Positions 35,278 through 46,089 of a stretch of 64,000 nt of DNA are shown here, in pieces. Origin of the DNA: Isoetes taiwanensis (Eukaryota; Streptophyta; Lycopodiopsida; Isoetales; Isoetaceae); assembly GCA_021234155.1 (NCBI GenBank), contig JAJEKV010000033.1, positions 1 to 64,000 of the forward strand. The letters run 5' to 3'. The translations under genes and the position numbers were made by a program. The notes beneath the pieces were generated by a model, which did no database searches, was not told the origin of the DNA, and saw only the letters and a program-made list of their open reading frames with translations. The first letter of the stretch is position 1. The number at the start of each line of letters is the position of its first letter.

Positions 35278-37241
35278 TTAAATGAATTAAACAAATGTTT
35301 CATGAGCAAGCACAGATTTATAAAGTATATAGGATTCGCGCATTATCTGCACAAACATATATTGACGCTTATAAGAGTTTATGGAATGTGTGTGTAAATT
35401 ACGCATAAGAAACAATGTGGAAATGTTAGAGCTTAATTCTGGGCTAGCAAAAAAAAAAGTTAATTTGAATCTCTACATTGTTGAACATGTAGCACATATT
35501 GCAAGCAATGCCAAGCATAAAGAATATAACAGGGTGCCAGGGCCCTAAGGATTGCCCCCTTATCTAGACATATATAATCGAGAGTATGATTTTTTTTTTG
35601 TTCGAATTCATGGAATTTTTCTGGGCTGCAATCTGACTTTATATTTTGATGCCACTTGTATTTAGCACAAATCTAAATGAACGCCCGCACAAACGCATTT
35701 CGGGCGCGTATGGCAAGATATGGCGGTGCATCCATACTCAATCTACCAAAACAACATTCCGGCAAAAGTCTTTCTCTTTTGCTCCATATGATATCCTTAA
35801 ACTTGAAGTGTCGGAATGGAGATACAAATGGTCGCTGGAGCTTTCTGCCATTCATTTGTTATGGCTGAACGTAACAACAGCAAAGACTTCTGTCTACAAA
35901 CGAATCAGCCGACATAGCCAGCCTCATCTTTTCTACTTACCTCATCATGGGTCGTCCGCTCACTGGCAGTGTCTCGCCTTTTCGCTTCCTGGCTTCAGAG
36001 GCATGTATCATATGTATAAACATCTTTCTTGCTTTTGGTTTTGTTGTGGAATTTTTCCTTTTGTGGGCATAGTAATGATGCTTGATATTGTTCTTTAAGC
36101 TCTTCAATCAGGTCTCAAAGATGGATGCGGTTTAAAGTGAACCCTAGCTTTGGTTTGTATTCAATCTCCCTTTCCTCTGGCATTAAGTTATTCCTTTCTA
36201 AGCACAAGAATTTGGAAGCCAAGGCTAGTAGCGCACCACCTGAACAATCGATAGGCATGTTCATTTTTTACGTCTTCCCCTTCAATTATGACCCTCATCA
36301 CCGTGGACTTCATGGTTCGACTGGGATTTTTTTTTTTGTCCACAGTTGAATCTATTCCATCCAATCTTTGGTAAGTCATCCACCGCAATGGCGGTGGATG
36401 GAGATGGTCTAGATTAGTGCATGTGTACATTTAGGAAAATGGTTTTAGAAAATGTTTTAGGTTTTAGGATGCACGACATGGAGAGGTGGATCAGATTTCT
36501 AAATGCATTGGAAATGCGGTTAAGAAAAGCACTGATGCAAAGAAGCAGAACGAGATGTGGCAGAGATAAACCGGTGATGATGTAGAGGTAACGTTTTGGC
36601 TATGGAGATTTTAAGATTTAGAAGCAAATGATGGTTGTAGCAGAGATAAGAAAGCAGTGATGCAAAAGCTATGGCCTTTGACAGTGCAAAGCAATCGGTT
36701 GGAGCAAGCTGCATTGAGGCATGGAAAAAGCAATGAAGCAAGAGCAAGCGCAGAACCACAACAAAGATTTTGAAATTGTACATCATCGTTGGACAGCTCC
36801 AAGCTTCTGTTTAATTTAACATTCCAAGCATAGTTGCAGATACTATCTGCATGGTAAGCACTATTTGTTTCCAACACGACTAAATTGTTTTGATGTTTTT
36901 AAGCTGTGTTTTCCTACAACTTTCTTATGATACGTGCTCAATTTTAAAGCTGTGATTTAATATTTCTTTGGATGTTTGCAAGCATCAAGGTTCCTCAGCA
37001 TCAGCTGAATGCTGTTTGTTGCTCATTAAATACATTTCACTCTACTACTTATCTAACTGTGTCTCTTCTATTAGGGCCATCTGCAATAGTATAAAAGGTT
37101 TTTCACCTTAAGATCTTTGTTTGCTCATTTGCATCATAAACTCTATCATAATGTTTAAGTGACAATATAGATCGTGATTTTTATGGTATCCCTGATGGTC
37201 CTTGTGGTACACTGGCTACTGTTACAGAACTTATGGTTAAT
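35278..37241. other. Unassigned intergenic DNA with a 150-codon frame
   Basis: A plus-strand frame at 35,646-36,098 (150 codons) has a hydrophobic C-terminal stretch (about residues 128-148) but no recognisable family. Overlapping frames on both strands are equally unrecognised. The remainder to 37,241 shows repeated use of GCAATG-, AGCAAG- and AGAAGC-like words but no clear repeat unit. Confidence 0.35.
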
Positions 37242-37246
37242 GGATC
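37242..37246. repeat. Target-site duplication GGATC (left)
   Basis: GGATC directly precedes TGTAACAG at 37,247. The same five bases directly follow the repeat end at 40,045-40,049. Confidence 0.85.
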
Positions 37247-40044
37247 TGTAACAGACCTGGCCACTTAATGGTGCAGTATACACATTTGGGTATGGTATGT
37301 ATATGAGTTGTATATGTGGCATGCATGCAGCATGGTCTCATGTAAACAAAGGGTTTACAAAATAAGACAATTTTGGGAAAGAGGGCTTTGGTGGTACGTG
37401 AAGCTCTTTGCAAGAGAAGGCTATTTGGGAGCATCAAAGCAGAGAAGCATTGGAGCTTATCAGAGTTGGAGACGGAGAACGGAACTGCACCAAACCTTCT
37501 CTTATCAGGTGGGGTTTTGTTGTGATTCTTTGGCTTGTGTAGGCTGGCATGATTAGCTTATGAGAATCACTTGGAAATGATAACAATTGGCAATTTGTAT
37601 GGAGTTGATTGTGGCTGCAAAGGAGCTTAACAAGGAAGCTAATAAAAGGGATCCCAATAGCAAATAGCATGCCAAATGTGTGCTAGCTTTTCAAGGCAAT
37701 AGCTCCTGATGATTTTAGGATTCAAATGTGCTGGAATCAGCAGAGGATAAGAGCGGCTGTAAACTATGAAAGCCAGAGAAGGACTGGAATTGGGATAAGC
37801 TCATAATTAAGCAAGAGGAGCCGAATTTGCTTCTTGTCAACCGGATTTGTACAGACAAGGACATATTAGAGTGAATCAAGGGCTGAAAGTGAGCCTTCAA
37901 TACAGATTTGGGGCATTTAAGGATCTGGCCAGACTCGATTAATCCATGTATGCCAGGTTGGGTCAGACTAGAACCATCTGGAAGGGCCGATTTGGCTTAA
38001 GAAAGGGGTAATTTGACCTGGAACATCAGCAAATTGGAGAATCAAGGCACACCTTGCAAGATTTGAAGAGCTTTAGAAGCTACCCAACTGCAGGGAATCC
38101 AAGAAAACATACTCAAATCCATTGGAATCAAGCCGATTTGGTGCTGGGGCATGCCGATTTGGCTGTGGGTCATGAGTGGATTGAGAATCGAGGCTAAAAT
38201 CAGACCTGGAAGAGGCTGAAATATGGATACGTCACTTTTGTCACTTTTGAGTTCTATAATTTCGTTTTCCTTTGCATGTAATTTTGTTCCATTGCATGTT
38301 GTTGCTAACATTTGGCTTGGTTGAATTGTTACTTTAAGTCATATGATATCTTAAAATTGCAAAGGAGATACCCATAGATGGAAATGGGTTGTGCACTGGG
38401 CTTAAAGAAGGATTATTCAGGGGAAACAATAGGAACATAGAGAGCATAGCATAGTAATAACAAATAGGATAATTTGCTTTGCATAAAATCGCGGAAGTCA
38501 TTTAAGTAAGAGAATATGTGATATAAGGATAAAAACAATGAGATAATGGTAATTTTGGCTCCTGGAGATGGAACCTAGTCTAGGGATCAGTTGACAGAAG
38601 TTATATCAGATTCTGGTCATAAGACCCTCGTGGATTTTAAAAATTTGGAAGTGCGGGTTTTGAGTTTTACATTAAGACGCACTAATAAGTCCTTAGCTAT
38701 GGAAAAGTAGGTTTTAATGGAAATATTAAAAACCTTAGCTAATAATATTAAAGAAGGAAAGCATGCTGGAACCTTGGAGATCAAGTGAAGTTGGGCCGAG
38801 AGAGAGAAATATGAAGTATATGGAGGGTCGAGATGAGGCTATGGCATGGAGCACTATTAACTAAGTGTATACACATAAAAGTATCTAAGTTGTTGCAATC
38901 TTACAACAAAGGCATCGTAGCTAATGGATTATCCTCATGGGAGAATGGTCCTGAGGTAAGTTTGCATTGTTTGGAATGTTGTTTTCCTTGTTCAGTGAAG
39001 AACATAGGTATGGGAGCTACATCAATGATAGTTAGGCTTGTGACTTCCTCAACATGTTTGGATCAGTAAGTTAGCTACCTCAACATGGGCAAGTTGTACA
39101 GGCAACATCGGCAAGAGTATGATCTAGGCACATTTGTAGTAAATTCTCTAATGAACGCACATGTTATGGTCTTGCATTGTTCCACTGTCGTTCTTGATAT
39201 TATGTTATGTACTTGGAACCTCCGGGGTCGGACTTCTAGGTTCGGTGGCCTAGGTTGCTCCGGCATGCTCATGTTCATCTGTGATTCTCTGTGGTTCTTG
39301 TGCTCTGTGACACCGGGCGTAGTTTCCCTGATCAGGATGCTATGTCACCTCTGTGACTCCATGGTAAGAGGTCCTCCTGCGCCAGACGTGGGCTGGGAAG
39401 GGGTATCTTATCTGAGGTTCACCTACCAACTCCCAAACGGGGCTCGAATGTGAGTGGCCAGGGCATTTCTCTGCTAACGGGGCTGCATGTAGGGCATTTG
39501 AAGCTTCCCATTGTCCCGGAGCTATGTGTCATGATGGTTTGGTATTTTTGACTATGTCTTGCTTCTGACGTTCATGTTGCTATTTCCTTGGATTATGTTG
39601 TTGTCTTAGCACGGTACTCACGTAGGATTTTCCGTCTGTGTTTATGCTTATCCGGAGATTTCGGAGTATTCCATGCATGCGATTGGCGGCGTGATCCCCA
39701 TTAGTCACGAGGACTAACCCCGATGAATGCATGTCAGCGATGAATAAGCAAGGGATGGCAAATGCGGTGAGGATGCGTGGTTGAAGCGAAGCTCTGGGAT
39801 GAATTGTTCACAATTAAAGCATTATATTTGTTGAGAATATGGATTCTTTGGATGTTAATATTATCTGATTATATTGAGATCATAAGTATTTTGCTTATTG
39901 AGTTTTGAGCGTGTCATTTCAACTGTGCAAGAGGAAGATTCAATTCTTCACCATATCCAATTGTTTGTCACACCAACCTAGAATTAGCACAGTTTTGACA
40001 AGATCCCGAGTTGCCAGGAGGGTCAACTCGGCAGGCTCGTCACA
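37247..40044 (+). mobile_element. Solo LTR, family B copy 2
   Basis: A 2.8-kb unit begins TGTAACAGACC and ends GGCTCGTCACA. It is flanked on both sides by GGATC. It has no coding content and matches copy 1 at 28,151-30,342. TG...CA ends, a 5-bp duplication and no internal domains are what remains after two LTRs of a retrotransposon recombine. Copy 1 ends TGTTACA, the exact reverse complement of this copy's TGTAACA start, which supports the LTR reading of both. Confidence 0.85.
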
Positions 40045-40049
40045 GGATC
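40045..40049. repeat. Target-site duplication GGATC (right)
   Basis: It is identical to 37,242-37,246 and closes the solo LTR. The large Ty3/gypsy element starts 47 bases further on. Confidence 0.85.
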
Positions 40050-40090
40050 TCTTAAACAAATGCTCCAGCAAATCCTCAATTGTTGGAAGC

Positions 40091-40095
40091 ATGTT
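40091..40095. repeat. Target-site duplication ATGTT (left)
   Basis: ATGTT abuts the 5' LTR start at 40,096 and is repeated at 50,314-50,318 directly after the 3' LTR. Confidence 0.9.
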
Positions 40096-41972
40096 TGTTG
40101 CCCCTTGAAGTGGCAACATGAAGAAGAAATGAAGATATGAAGAAAATTCTAAGTATTGGAGGAGCTATTAAGGAAAGGTATCAGGCTGAAAGAGAATCTA
40201 GGCCAGGTGAGTACCCCTGCCAAATCCTTTAGCCAAAATTAGTCATCCTTGATTTTTCCCAAATTTTTTGAGCCTATCTCCCATTTCTCCTTGAATTTCC
40301 CCTATCGCTAGCCAAATATGCTTCTAAAGATGCCTAAAAATTCCAAAATGCCAAAAATCTATACCTTTGCCAAGTGGCATCCTAGTCATCATCCAAAAAG
40401 TGCCAAAGATGTCAAAAAGTCAAGTGAGAGTCAAAATAGAAAGTCAAAAGGCACACTTTCCAAAAATACCCTTGCCCGTCATCAAGAGTCAAAATGCCAC
40501 CTAGGATGGCCACCTTGCTCACAAAAATGCTTTGTCATCCAACTTTGGTTATATCTTTGCCACTTGGGTCAAAATCATGCCACCTCATCAAAAATATCAA
40601 GGGGCATTTAAAATTTCGAAAATCCACTTAGGCAAAAGCCATGTTTGACCTTGCCACATCATCCTTCATTATGCCAAGTCATCATTTCATCATGTCCAGT
40701 CACCATTGATTCACCTTTTTTAGCCAAAAAATCAAAGTGCCATTTTCCAAAATTTGACCACCTCACCATGTTGCCCCAATGAAAATATGCCACCTGGCAC
40801 AAAAAATTTCCAAAAAAGACCTTATATAGATCTTTGAATTCCAATTCTTGGGAATCGTGCCCTTTGAGAAAATGTAAAAAAATTGTCCTATTCTACCACC
40901 CCCCCTGACCTAGATTCCTTTTCAGCCAATCACCCCCCTCCACGTGGCTCACCCGGGCGTGTGGGGCGGTGGAGGTACCGAATCCCACGTGGGCAAGACA
41001 CGTCAATTTAAGAGTTTGCGTGGATCGAGCTATATATACCTGAGCTGACTTTTTGATTTAGGCCTGTGGGATATATCCACTGAAGAAAATCCGGCCAAGA
41101 TCCATTAGGGTTCTATGATTCTCGGCTTCCCGCGCACTTTGAGTGATGCGAGGCGATTTGATCATAATTGACTTACGGAACCAATCGAATCATGAAGAGG
41201 ATCTTGAATTAATGGAGATCATGCCAAGAACGTAATATTGCCTATTTTTGGGAAAGAAGAGTTCGTGGCCATATGCGCACAAATTGGAGCTCTAACTACC
41301 ACGACAGGTCTATAAAGATGATCCGGAAGTATTCCACACCGGAGAGGAGATTTTTGATTAGAAACCCGCCCTTGTTCTTGAAAGCCAAGATTTTTGAAGT
41401 TCGATACAAATTCTATTTGAGTGATCAAATGGATTACCCGGCGGTGTATTATGTTCCTAAGATAATCGAGAAAAAGTTTTCTTGAGCAATCTATGGTGTT
41501 TCCCCTTTCTTCAATCGATTTACGAGTTTTTTCAAAAATTAGGGTTTTCCATTCTTTATGTGCCACCCACTTAAAGCGAACTTTGCCACAATTTCCCACC
41601 AATCTTGATCAACAAATGAGTTGAAATCAATCCAAGTTATCCGATATTATCTAGATTTAGCTAAACAAATAGCTATTCTCGCGGTGCTCAAATATTTCAT
41701 TTGCATTCAAAGGAAGTTTGAAGCATCCCAAAGTTTTTTTCTTCAATCATTTTCACCACTTTGTTCTGAAAAACATCCCAAATACACCACCAGCATTCAC
41801 ATATCACCTTATTTCCTCACATTTGCACCTCTTTTCTCATCTTTTCACATCCCTCACCACACCTTTGGCTCTGCCCCCTAAACCTGAGAATTTGGCAAGT
41901 ATCTTTTAGGAAATCCCACAATTTAGAGATTTGTGTATCCACAGTTTTGCAAGGATTACGTGAAAGGCAACA
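40096..41972 (+). repeat. 5' LTR of Ty3/gypsy element
   Basis: The 1,877-base repeat begins TGTTGCC and ends GGCAACA, a 7-base inverted repeat. It matches 48,433-50,313 almost throughout. A TATA-like TATATATA lies at 41,031-41,038, with CACGTG at 40,941 and 40,986 upstream. These probably mark the U3 promoter, though no transcript start is shown. In the first about 400 aligned bases I counted two substitutions and several length differences, mostly in homopolymers, so the insertion appears recent. Confidence 0.95.
41031..41038 (+). promoter_or_regulatory. LTR TATA box with upstream G-boxes
   Basis: TATATATA follows TGGATCGAGC. CACGTG motifs lie 90 and 45 bases upstream. The TATA and the first G-box are kept in the 3' LTR (49,363 and about 49,278), while the second G-box there reads CCCACGGGC. 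G-box binding could drive the element, but this is inferred from motifs only. Confidence 0.5.
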
Positions 41973-41977
41973 TCTTT

Positions 41978-41997
41978 TGGAGGTCCTACCGGGATTC
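41978..41997 (+). promoter_or_regulatory. Putative primer binding site
   Basis: TGGAGGTCCTACCGGG begins five bases after the 5' LTR. It has the layout TGG + one base + 7-base acceptor complement + T-stem complement. The A after TGG implies a primer tRNA with U at position 73, which suits tRNA-Cys (its 3' end resembles the complement with one base missing). It is not the common tRNA-iMet site. The assignment is tentative. Confidence 0.45.
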
Positions 41998-42030
41998 TCT
42001 AAAAACTCTTGCAAAAAACTTGAGAGCCCT

Positions 42031-43112
42031 CATGGTGAGGCACCCAAGGAAGACCCGGGTACAGATATGGATGGTGATGGAGAGCCTAGCCATCTTTGAA
42101 GATATGCCTTTGGAGCTGGGTTGGCGGCGGCCCGGCGGCGCCAAAGCGGCGGCAGCAGCACCTCTAGGCAACTATGTCAACCCTATCTTCAAAGTTGGAG
42201 ACGCCTCCTTCACAGACCTCTTTATGACGAGAAAAAACCCACGGAGGTATTTCTAAACTCATTTGATGATTATTTTAGGAATCATGCTCCTAGAGGTATG
42301 ACTAAGTTGGAATTGTTCAAGCTTTCTTTATCGATGATCTTGCTACTAAATGGTTTAACACTCGAGAAAGATTTATGGTGTTCACACATTTGAAGAGATG
42401 AAGAGCGTTCATTCATAGGTTTGGCCGAATCAGCTGACTCCTGAAACTTTGCTTCAAAGAATCGCATTCTCTTTCTATTAGAAGTGATGAAAGCATAGAA
42501 GCTTATGTTGATAGATTTGGAGAGCATGTGATAAAGTGTGAGTCAAAGGGTGTAGATAATCCTCCTTTGCATTTGATCACTTTGCTTTCTTGCATGGTTT
42601 AAAGTTCGGACCTCCTGTTTACAAGAAGTTAATGAAAATACATCAACAACAACGCGTTTTGAGACATTACCAAGGGTATTTTCCAAAGCAATTGAGATCA
42701 AAGCGTAAAGGGCTGCATTTTCTACTTTTGAGCACGTTGATCTTGATTATTTCAATGATTTAGAGACTAACTATGAACCTGTGTGTACAAAGTGAAGAAG
42801 AAAAAATTCTTTTGAAGAAGATATGAGAGAGAGATTTCTAAGTTGCAAGCTACTAACCTTAAAATTGCAAATCCGAACATGCCAGACTACTTGAGACACT
42901 TATGGAGGTTACCAAGCAACTCTCTCGAGCTCAAAGAAGGCTCCAAACCCAGAAGATGAGGCATCCAGATTTCAAGTCTTCAGATTCTACACAAAGTAGA
43001 AAACATTGTACCCTCTTGTAAGAAATCCCGCCATTCGAGGAAAGTAGTTGCTTGGTCCAAGCCTTGCCCTAGATGTGATAGAAAGGGCCACACTTGGTAA
43101 GGAGTGCCCTGT
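42031..43112 (+). pseudogene. gag region of the Ty3/gypsy element
   Basis: In changing frames the translation gives VGDASFTDLFMTRKNP, LNSFDDYFRNHAPRGMTKLE, a DLATKWFNTL-like segment, EEMKSV...RFGRIS and ESIEAYVDRFGEHVIKCES. This is the usual layout of a plant retro_gag capsid domain. A CCHC zinc knuckle, CPRCDRKGHTW then C (pattern CX2CX4HX4C), lies at about 43,064-43,106, interrupted by a stop after W. At least four frame changes make it non-coding as written. An ORF also begins within the LTR end and enters this region. Confidence 0.75.
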
Positions 43113-43559
43113 GTGTGTTCATATTAAAAAGAAACAGCCATTATGAAGATAGGTGCGGGATCAAAGAATATATGTTGAAAGATAAAGGTAAGACTGTAGA
43201 TGCATCCTCTTCTCATCTTTGTTTCTCGACGATTCTGATAGAAGGAGGTAATGAACTTGAAAAAAGAAGAAGAGGTCTTGGCTGTTGGTGCTCCCTATAG
43301 CCTAAGATCCGGACCTCGACAAGCCAACATGCCTAGAAATAGCATAGCTCCTCCTCCCTCTGTGATTCTGAGCCGGTTTCACCTCAAAATGACAGGCTGG
43401 CTGTGTTAGGTGAAGTTGACCAGGTGTTGAAGTCTACTAGAGTCACCCTAGATATTTTGACCTTGTTAAGAATAGCACCTTCCTATAGAGAGCGTGTCAA
43501 AACACTTATAGAGGAGAATTTAGAACCTATTGTCCACAACATTTCTAGAGTTGGGAAAG

Positions 43560-43950
43560 ACCCCGGTATATTCTCATGTGAAGCTCAAGTCAAGGTAAAA
43601 CACTCTCTAAAGTCATCTTGGATGGAGGCTCGGTATAAATATTATGCCTTTACATATTATGGACTCTTTAGAGTTAAAAATCACTTCTAGAGTCCCAATT
43701 ATTCTAAAATCTTTTGCTAATGAGAGTGTACAACCAAAAGGAGTCGTTAATGATGTCTTGGCAGGATGTAGGGGCATCAAGATGACCACTCGACTTTGTT
43801 GTAGTACGATTTCCTTCTCGGATTGGCAGCTATGACCTTCTTTTGGGGCGTGAAATGGCTCGGGGTGGTTTTGCAAAGCCAGATTGGGGAGGAGGTAAAT
43901 GCACAATAACAGATGGTAAAGCAAGAAGTCACACTCTACAACCGGGAAGG
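43560..43950 (+). pseudogene. Aspartic protease region
   Basis: VILDGGS (about 43,614) with INIMPLHIMDSL after a one-base shift is the active-site loop of a retropepsin, in the Asp-Gly-Gly-Ser form common in Tat/Athila-type plant elements. FANESVQPKGVVNDV and the later DLLLGREMARGG are the usual downstream segments. Frame changes occur between these pieces. Confidence 0.75.
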
Positions 43951-44061
43951 TAAACTCCAAGAAGAATTTGCCTTTTCAGGTTGATGATGCACTAATTTAT
44001 AAAGATGTAGGTGTGTACAACATCTATGTAGATCCACTTTTGGAAGAAGAAGAGCAAAAAC

Positions 44062-44470
44062 TTGATGAGCATACTCATACATTGTTCTTTGATGGCGGTT
44101 GTAGCGAGGAAGTTGAGCCTAGCACATGCTTTGCTGCCATCATTAAAAGCCCGTGAGGCTTTGGCGGTGGCTAAAACAAAGAATTCACAAAATATAACCT
44201 CTAATGAGGCAAGAGTATCAAGCTTTGATTGCAGGTCTCCAAGAAGCTTACATGATGGGAATCAAGAAGCTGAATATAAAGGGGGACTCTCAGCTCGTGT
44301 GCAATCAAGTCCAAGAGGTATACCAAACCAAGCATTCAAGGTTAGTACAACTTAAAGAAGAGGTTTTGGGACTGTTAGACAAATTTGAGGCCTGGACTAT
44401 AGAGCATATCCCTAGGCATTTGAATAGTGAAGTAGACAGGCTAGCTAAAGGTACCATATTGGATTTTTAG
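44062..44470 (+). pseudogene. Extra RNase H (RVT_3-like) domain upstream of RT
   Basis: HTLFFDGGC (about 44,080) supplies the first Asp. In another frame EYQALIAGLQEAYMMGIKKL (44,210-44,270) supplies the Glu, then KGDSQLVCNQV (about 44,279) and HIPRHLNSEVDRLAKG (about 44,408-44,455) supply the remaining Asp residues. All four catalytic acids of an RNase H fold are present, and the sequence style is that of the plant/archaeal-type RNase H (aRNH, RVT_3) found in Tat-lineage elements, not the RT-linked RNase H. It lies after the protease and before RT. In the Tat elements I know it sits after the RT-RNase H. One or two frame changes interrupt it. Confidence 0.85.
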
Positions 44471-44599
44471 CTTTGAAGGAGCCTTTCGGGAAGAAGAACC
44501 CCTCTCCTCTCAGACTTGCCCAATTCTAACTATAGGGATAGAGGAAGCAAGCAGAGAGCAAGTCATTTGTATCCAAAAGAATGGCCAAACCGGAACCAC

Positions 44600-45640
44600 G
44601 AAGTTGGTCCAAAAGCTCCCCGAGCCTTGCTTCAACTCATTTCCTATCTTTGTCAAGAATTCTCGATGTCTTTGCTTGGGATTACTTACGAACTAAAAGG
44701 AATTCCTCCCTCTAAAGCAAAATTTGAAATAAAAGTAAAAAAGGGCTCTGATCCTGTTCAGCAGAAATTAAGGAGGATAAATTCTGCCTTGCTGCCACTT
44801 ATCTATGAAGAATTAAAAACTATGGAGAGTTCTAAGCTGATATGTGAGACATTGGAACCTGAGTGGTTGTCTTGCATTGTGCCAGTCAAGAAGAGGAGTG
44901 GCCAACTTAGAATTTGTATTGATTATAGAGATATCAATAAGGTTACAATCAAAGATTGCTACCCCCTACCATTTCTAGAAGAAGTTTTGCATACCATGAG
45001 TGGAAAAGAAGTCTATTCTCTTATGGATGGCTTCTCCGGTTTCAACCAAATAGAAGTTGATCCTTTATCACAGCCAAAACCGCCTTCATTACACCTTGGG
45101 GAACTTATATGATGCTAAGAATGCCATTTGGCTTGAAAAATGCCCCCCCAACCTTTCGAGAGGGCAATGAACAATATTTTTGAGTCATTATCTCCCCAAA
45201 ATTTCGTGGCTTTTGGATGATTTGACTCAGGCCACCTCTTTGGGAGATCATCTCAAAACAATCTCTAATATGTTTTCTTTGTGCAGATCCAATTGGTGTG
45301 AACTTAAATCCAAAGAAGTGTTTGTTTTTTCGACAAAGGTGTCTTTGTTAGGCCCATCGGATATCGGAAGAAGGAGTTCGATTGCTGCAGAACAAGTGAC
45401 AATAGTTCTCGACCTCCCAAAGACCTAAAACATTGAAGCAGATCAAAGGTTTTGTTGGTACACTTCAAGGCTTGAGGATCTACATCCCCAACTTCTCTCA
45501 CATTTTGAGACCTATCACCAAGCTCACCAAAGTAGGGTATGTATCCAAAAATACAAGTCAAAAGGTTCGGTTTTGAGTGGAATGAAGATTGCCAAAGGGC
45601 ATTTGAATTGATCAAAGAAGAGCTCAACAAGAAGGTAACC
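44600..45640 (+). pseudogene. Reverse transcriptase domain, Ty3/gypsy type
   Basis: An open stretch at 44,516-45,112 gives VQQKLRRINSALLPLIYEEL, EWLSCIVPVKKRSGQLRICI, DYRDINKVTIKDCYPLPF and SLMDGFSGFNQIEV. These are the classic first half of a plant Ty3/gypsy RT (QKLRRMNP and FMDGFSGYNQI forms). It continues frame-shifted as TPWGTYMMLRMPFGLKNA (about 45,100-45,150) and FVAFLDDLTQATSLGDHLK (about 45,200), where LDD corresponds to the catalytic YxDD. The QKLRRxN form points to the Tat/Athila branch. It is broken by at least two shifts. Confidence 0.9.
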
Positions 45641-46030
45641 CTTCTTGCCCCTAAACCAAGTGAAGATTTCCAAATTTATATAATTTACATCATTTCTTTG
45701 TAGGATTAGCCTTATTTCGTAACAAAAAGGGTACTAAACTATGCAGAAAGCGAAGGGTCGAACACGGTGTGAATTACCCAAATTCCTAGAAAGTCTGCTG
45801 CTGCCCTAATATTTTTGACCACTAAATTCCCCATCTTCTGATGCAAGCTCCAAAGATTCAAGTCTATATGAAGGTCAATCCTCTTCCAATGTTGTATGGT
45901 AAACAAGCCCCAAAGACCAAGTTCTATAAGTGGGCTGCCATGCTTCAAGACTTTGCCATTGAAGTCCACCTTGTCAAAAGCAAAAAAGGATCCGGAAGTA
46001 GTTTCATACCCTATGCCTTCTACAAATATG
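45641..46030 (+). pseudogene. RT-linked RNase H region
   Basis: In shifting frames LAPKPSEDFQIYI, GLALFRNKKG, ALIF-TTKF and MQAPKIQVYMKVNPLPMLYG are followed by FYKWAAMLQDFAIEVHLVKS. This is the normal RNase H and connection segment after RT in Tat/Athila-type elements (compare KWAVMLQEFDIEFV). The element therefore has two RNase H-like regions. Confidence 0.7.
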
Positions 46031-46089
46031 ATTTGACCTCAAGAGGATCAAACAGAGGAAGAGGTATGTCATTTAGTTGGGGAAGCCAG

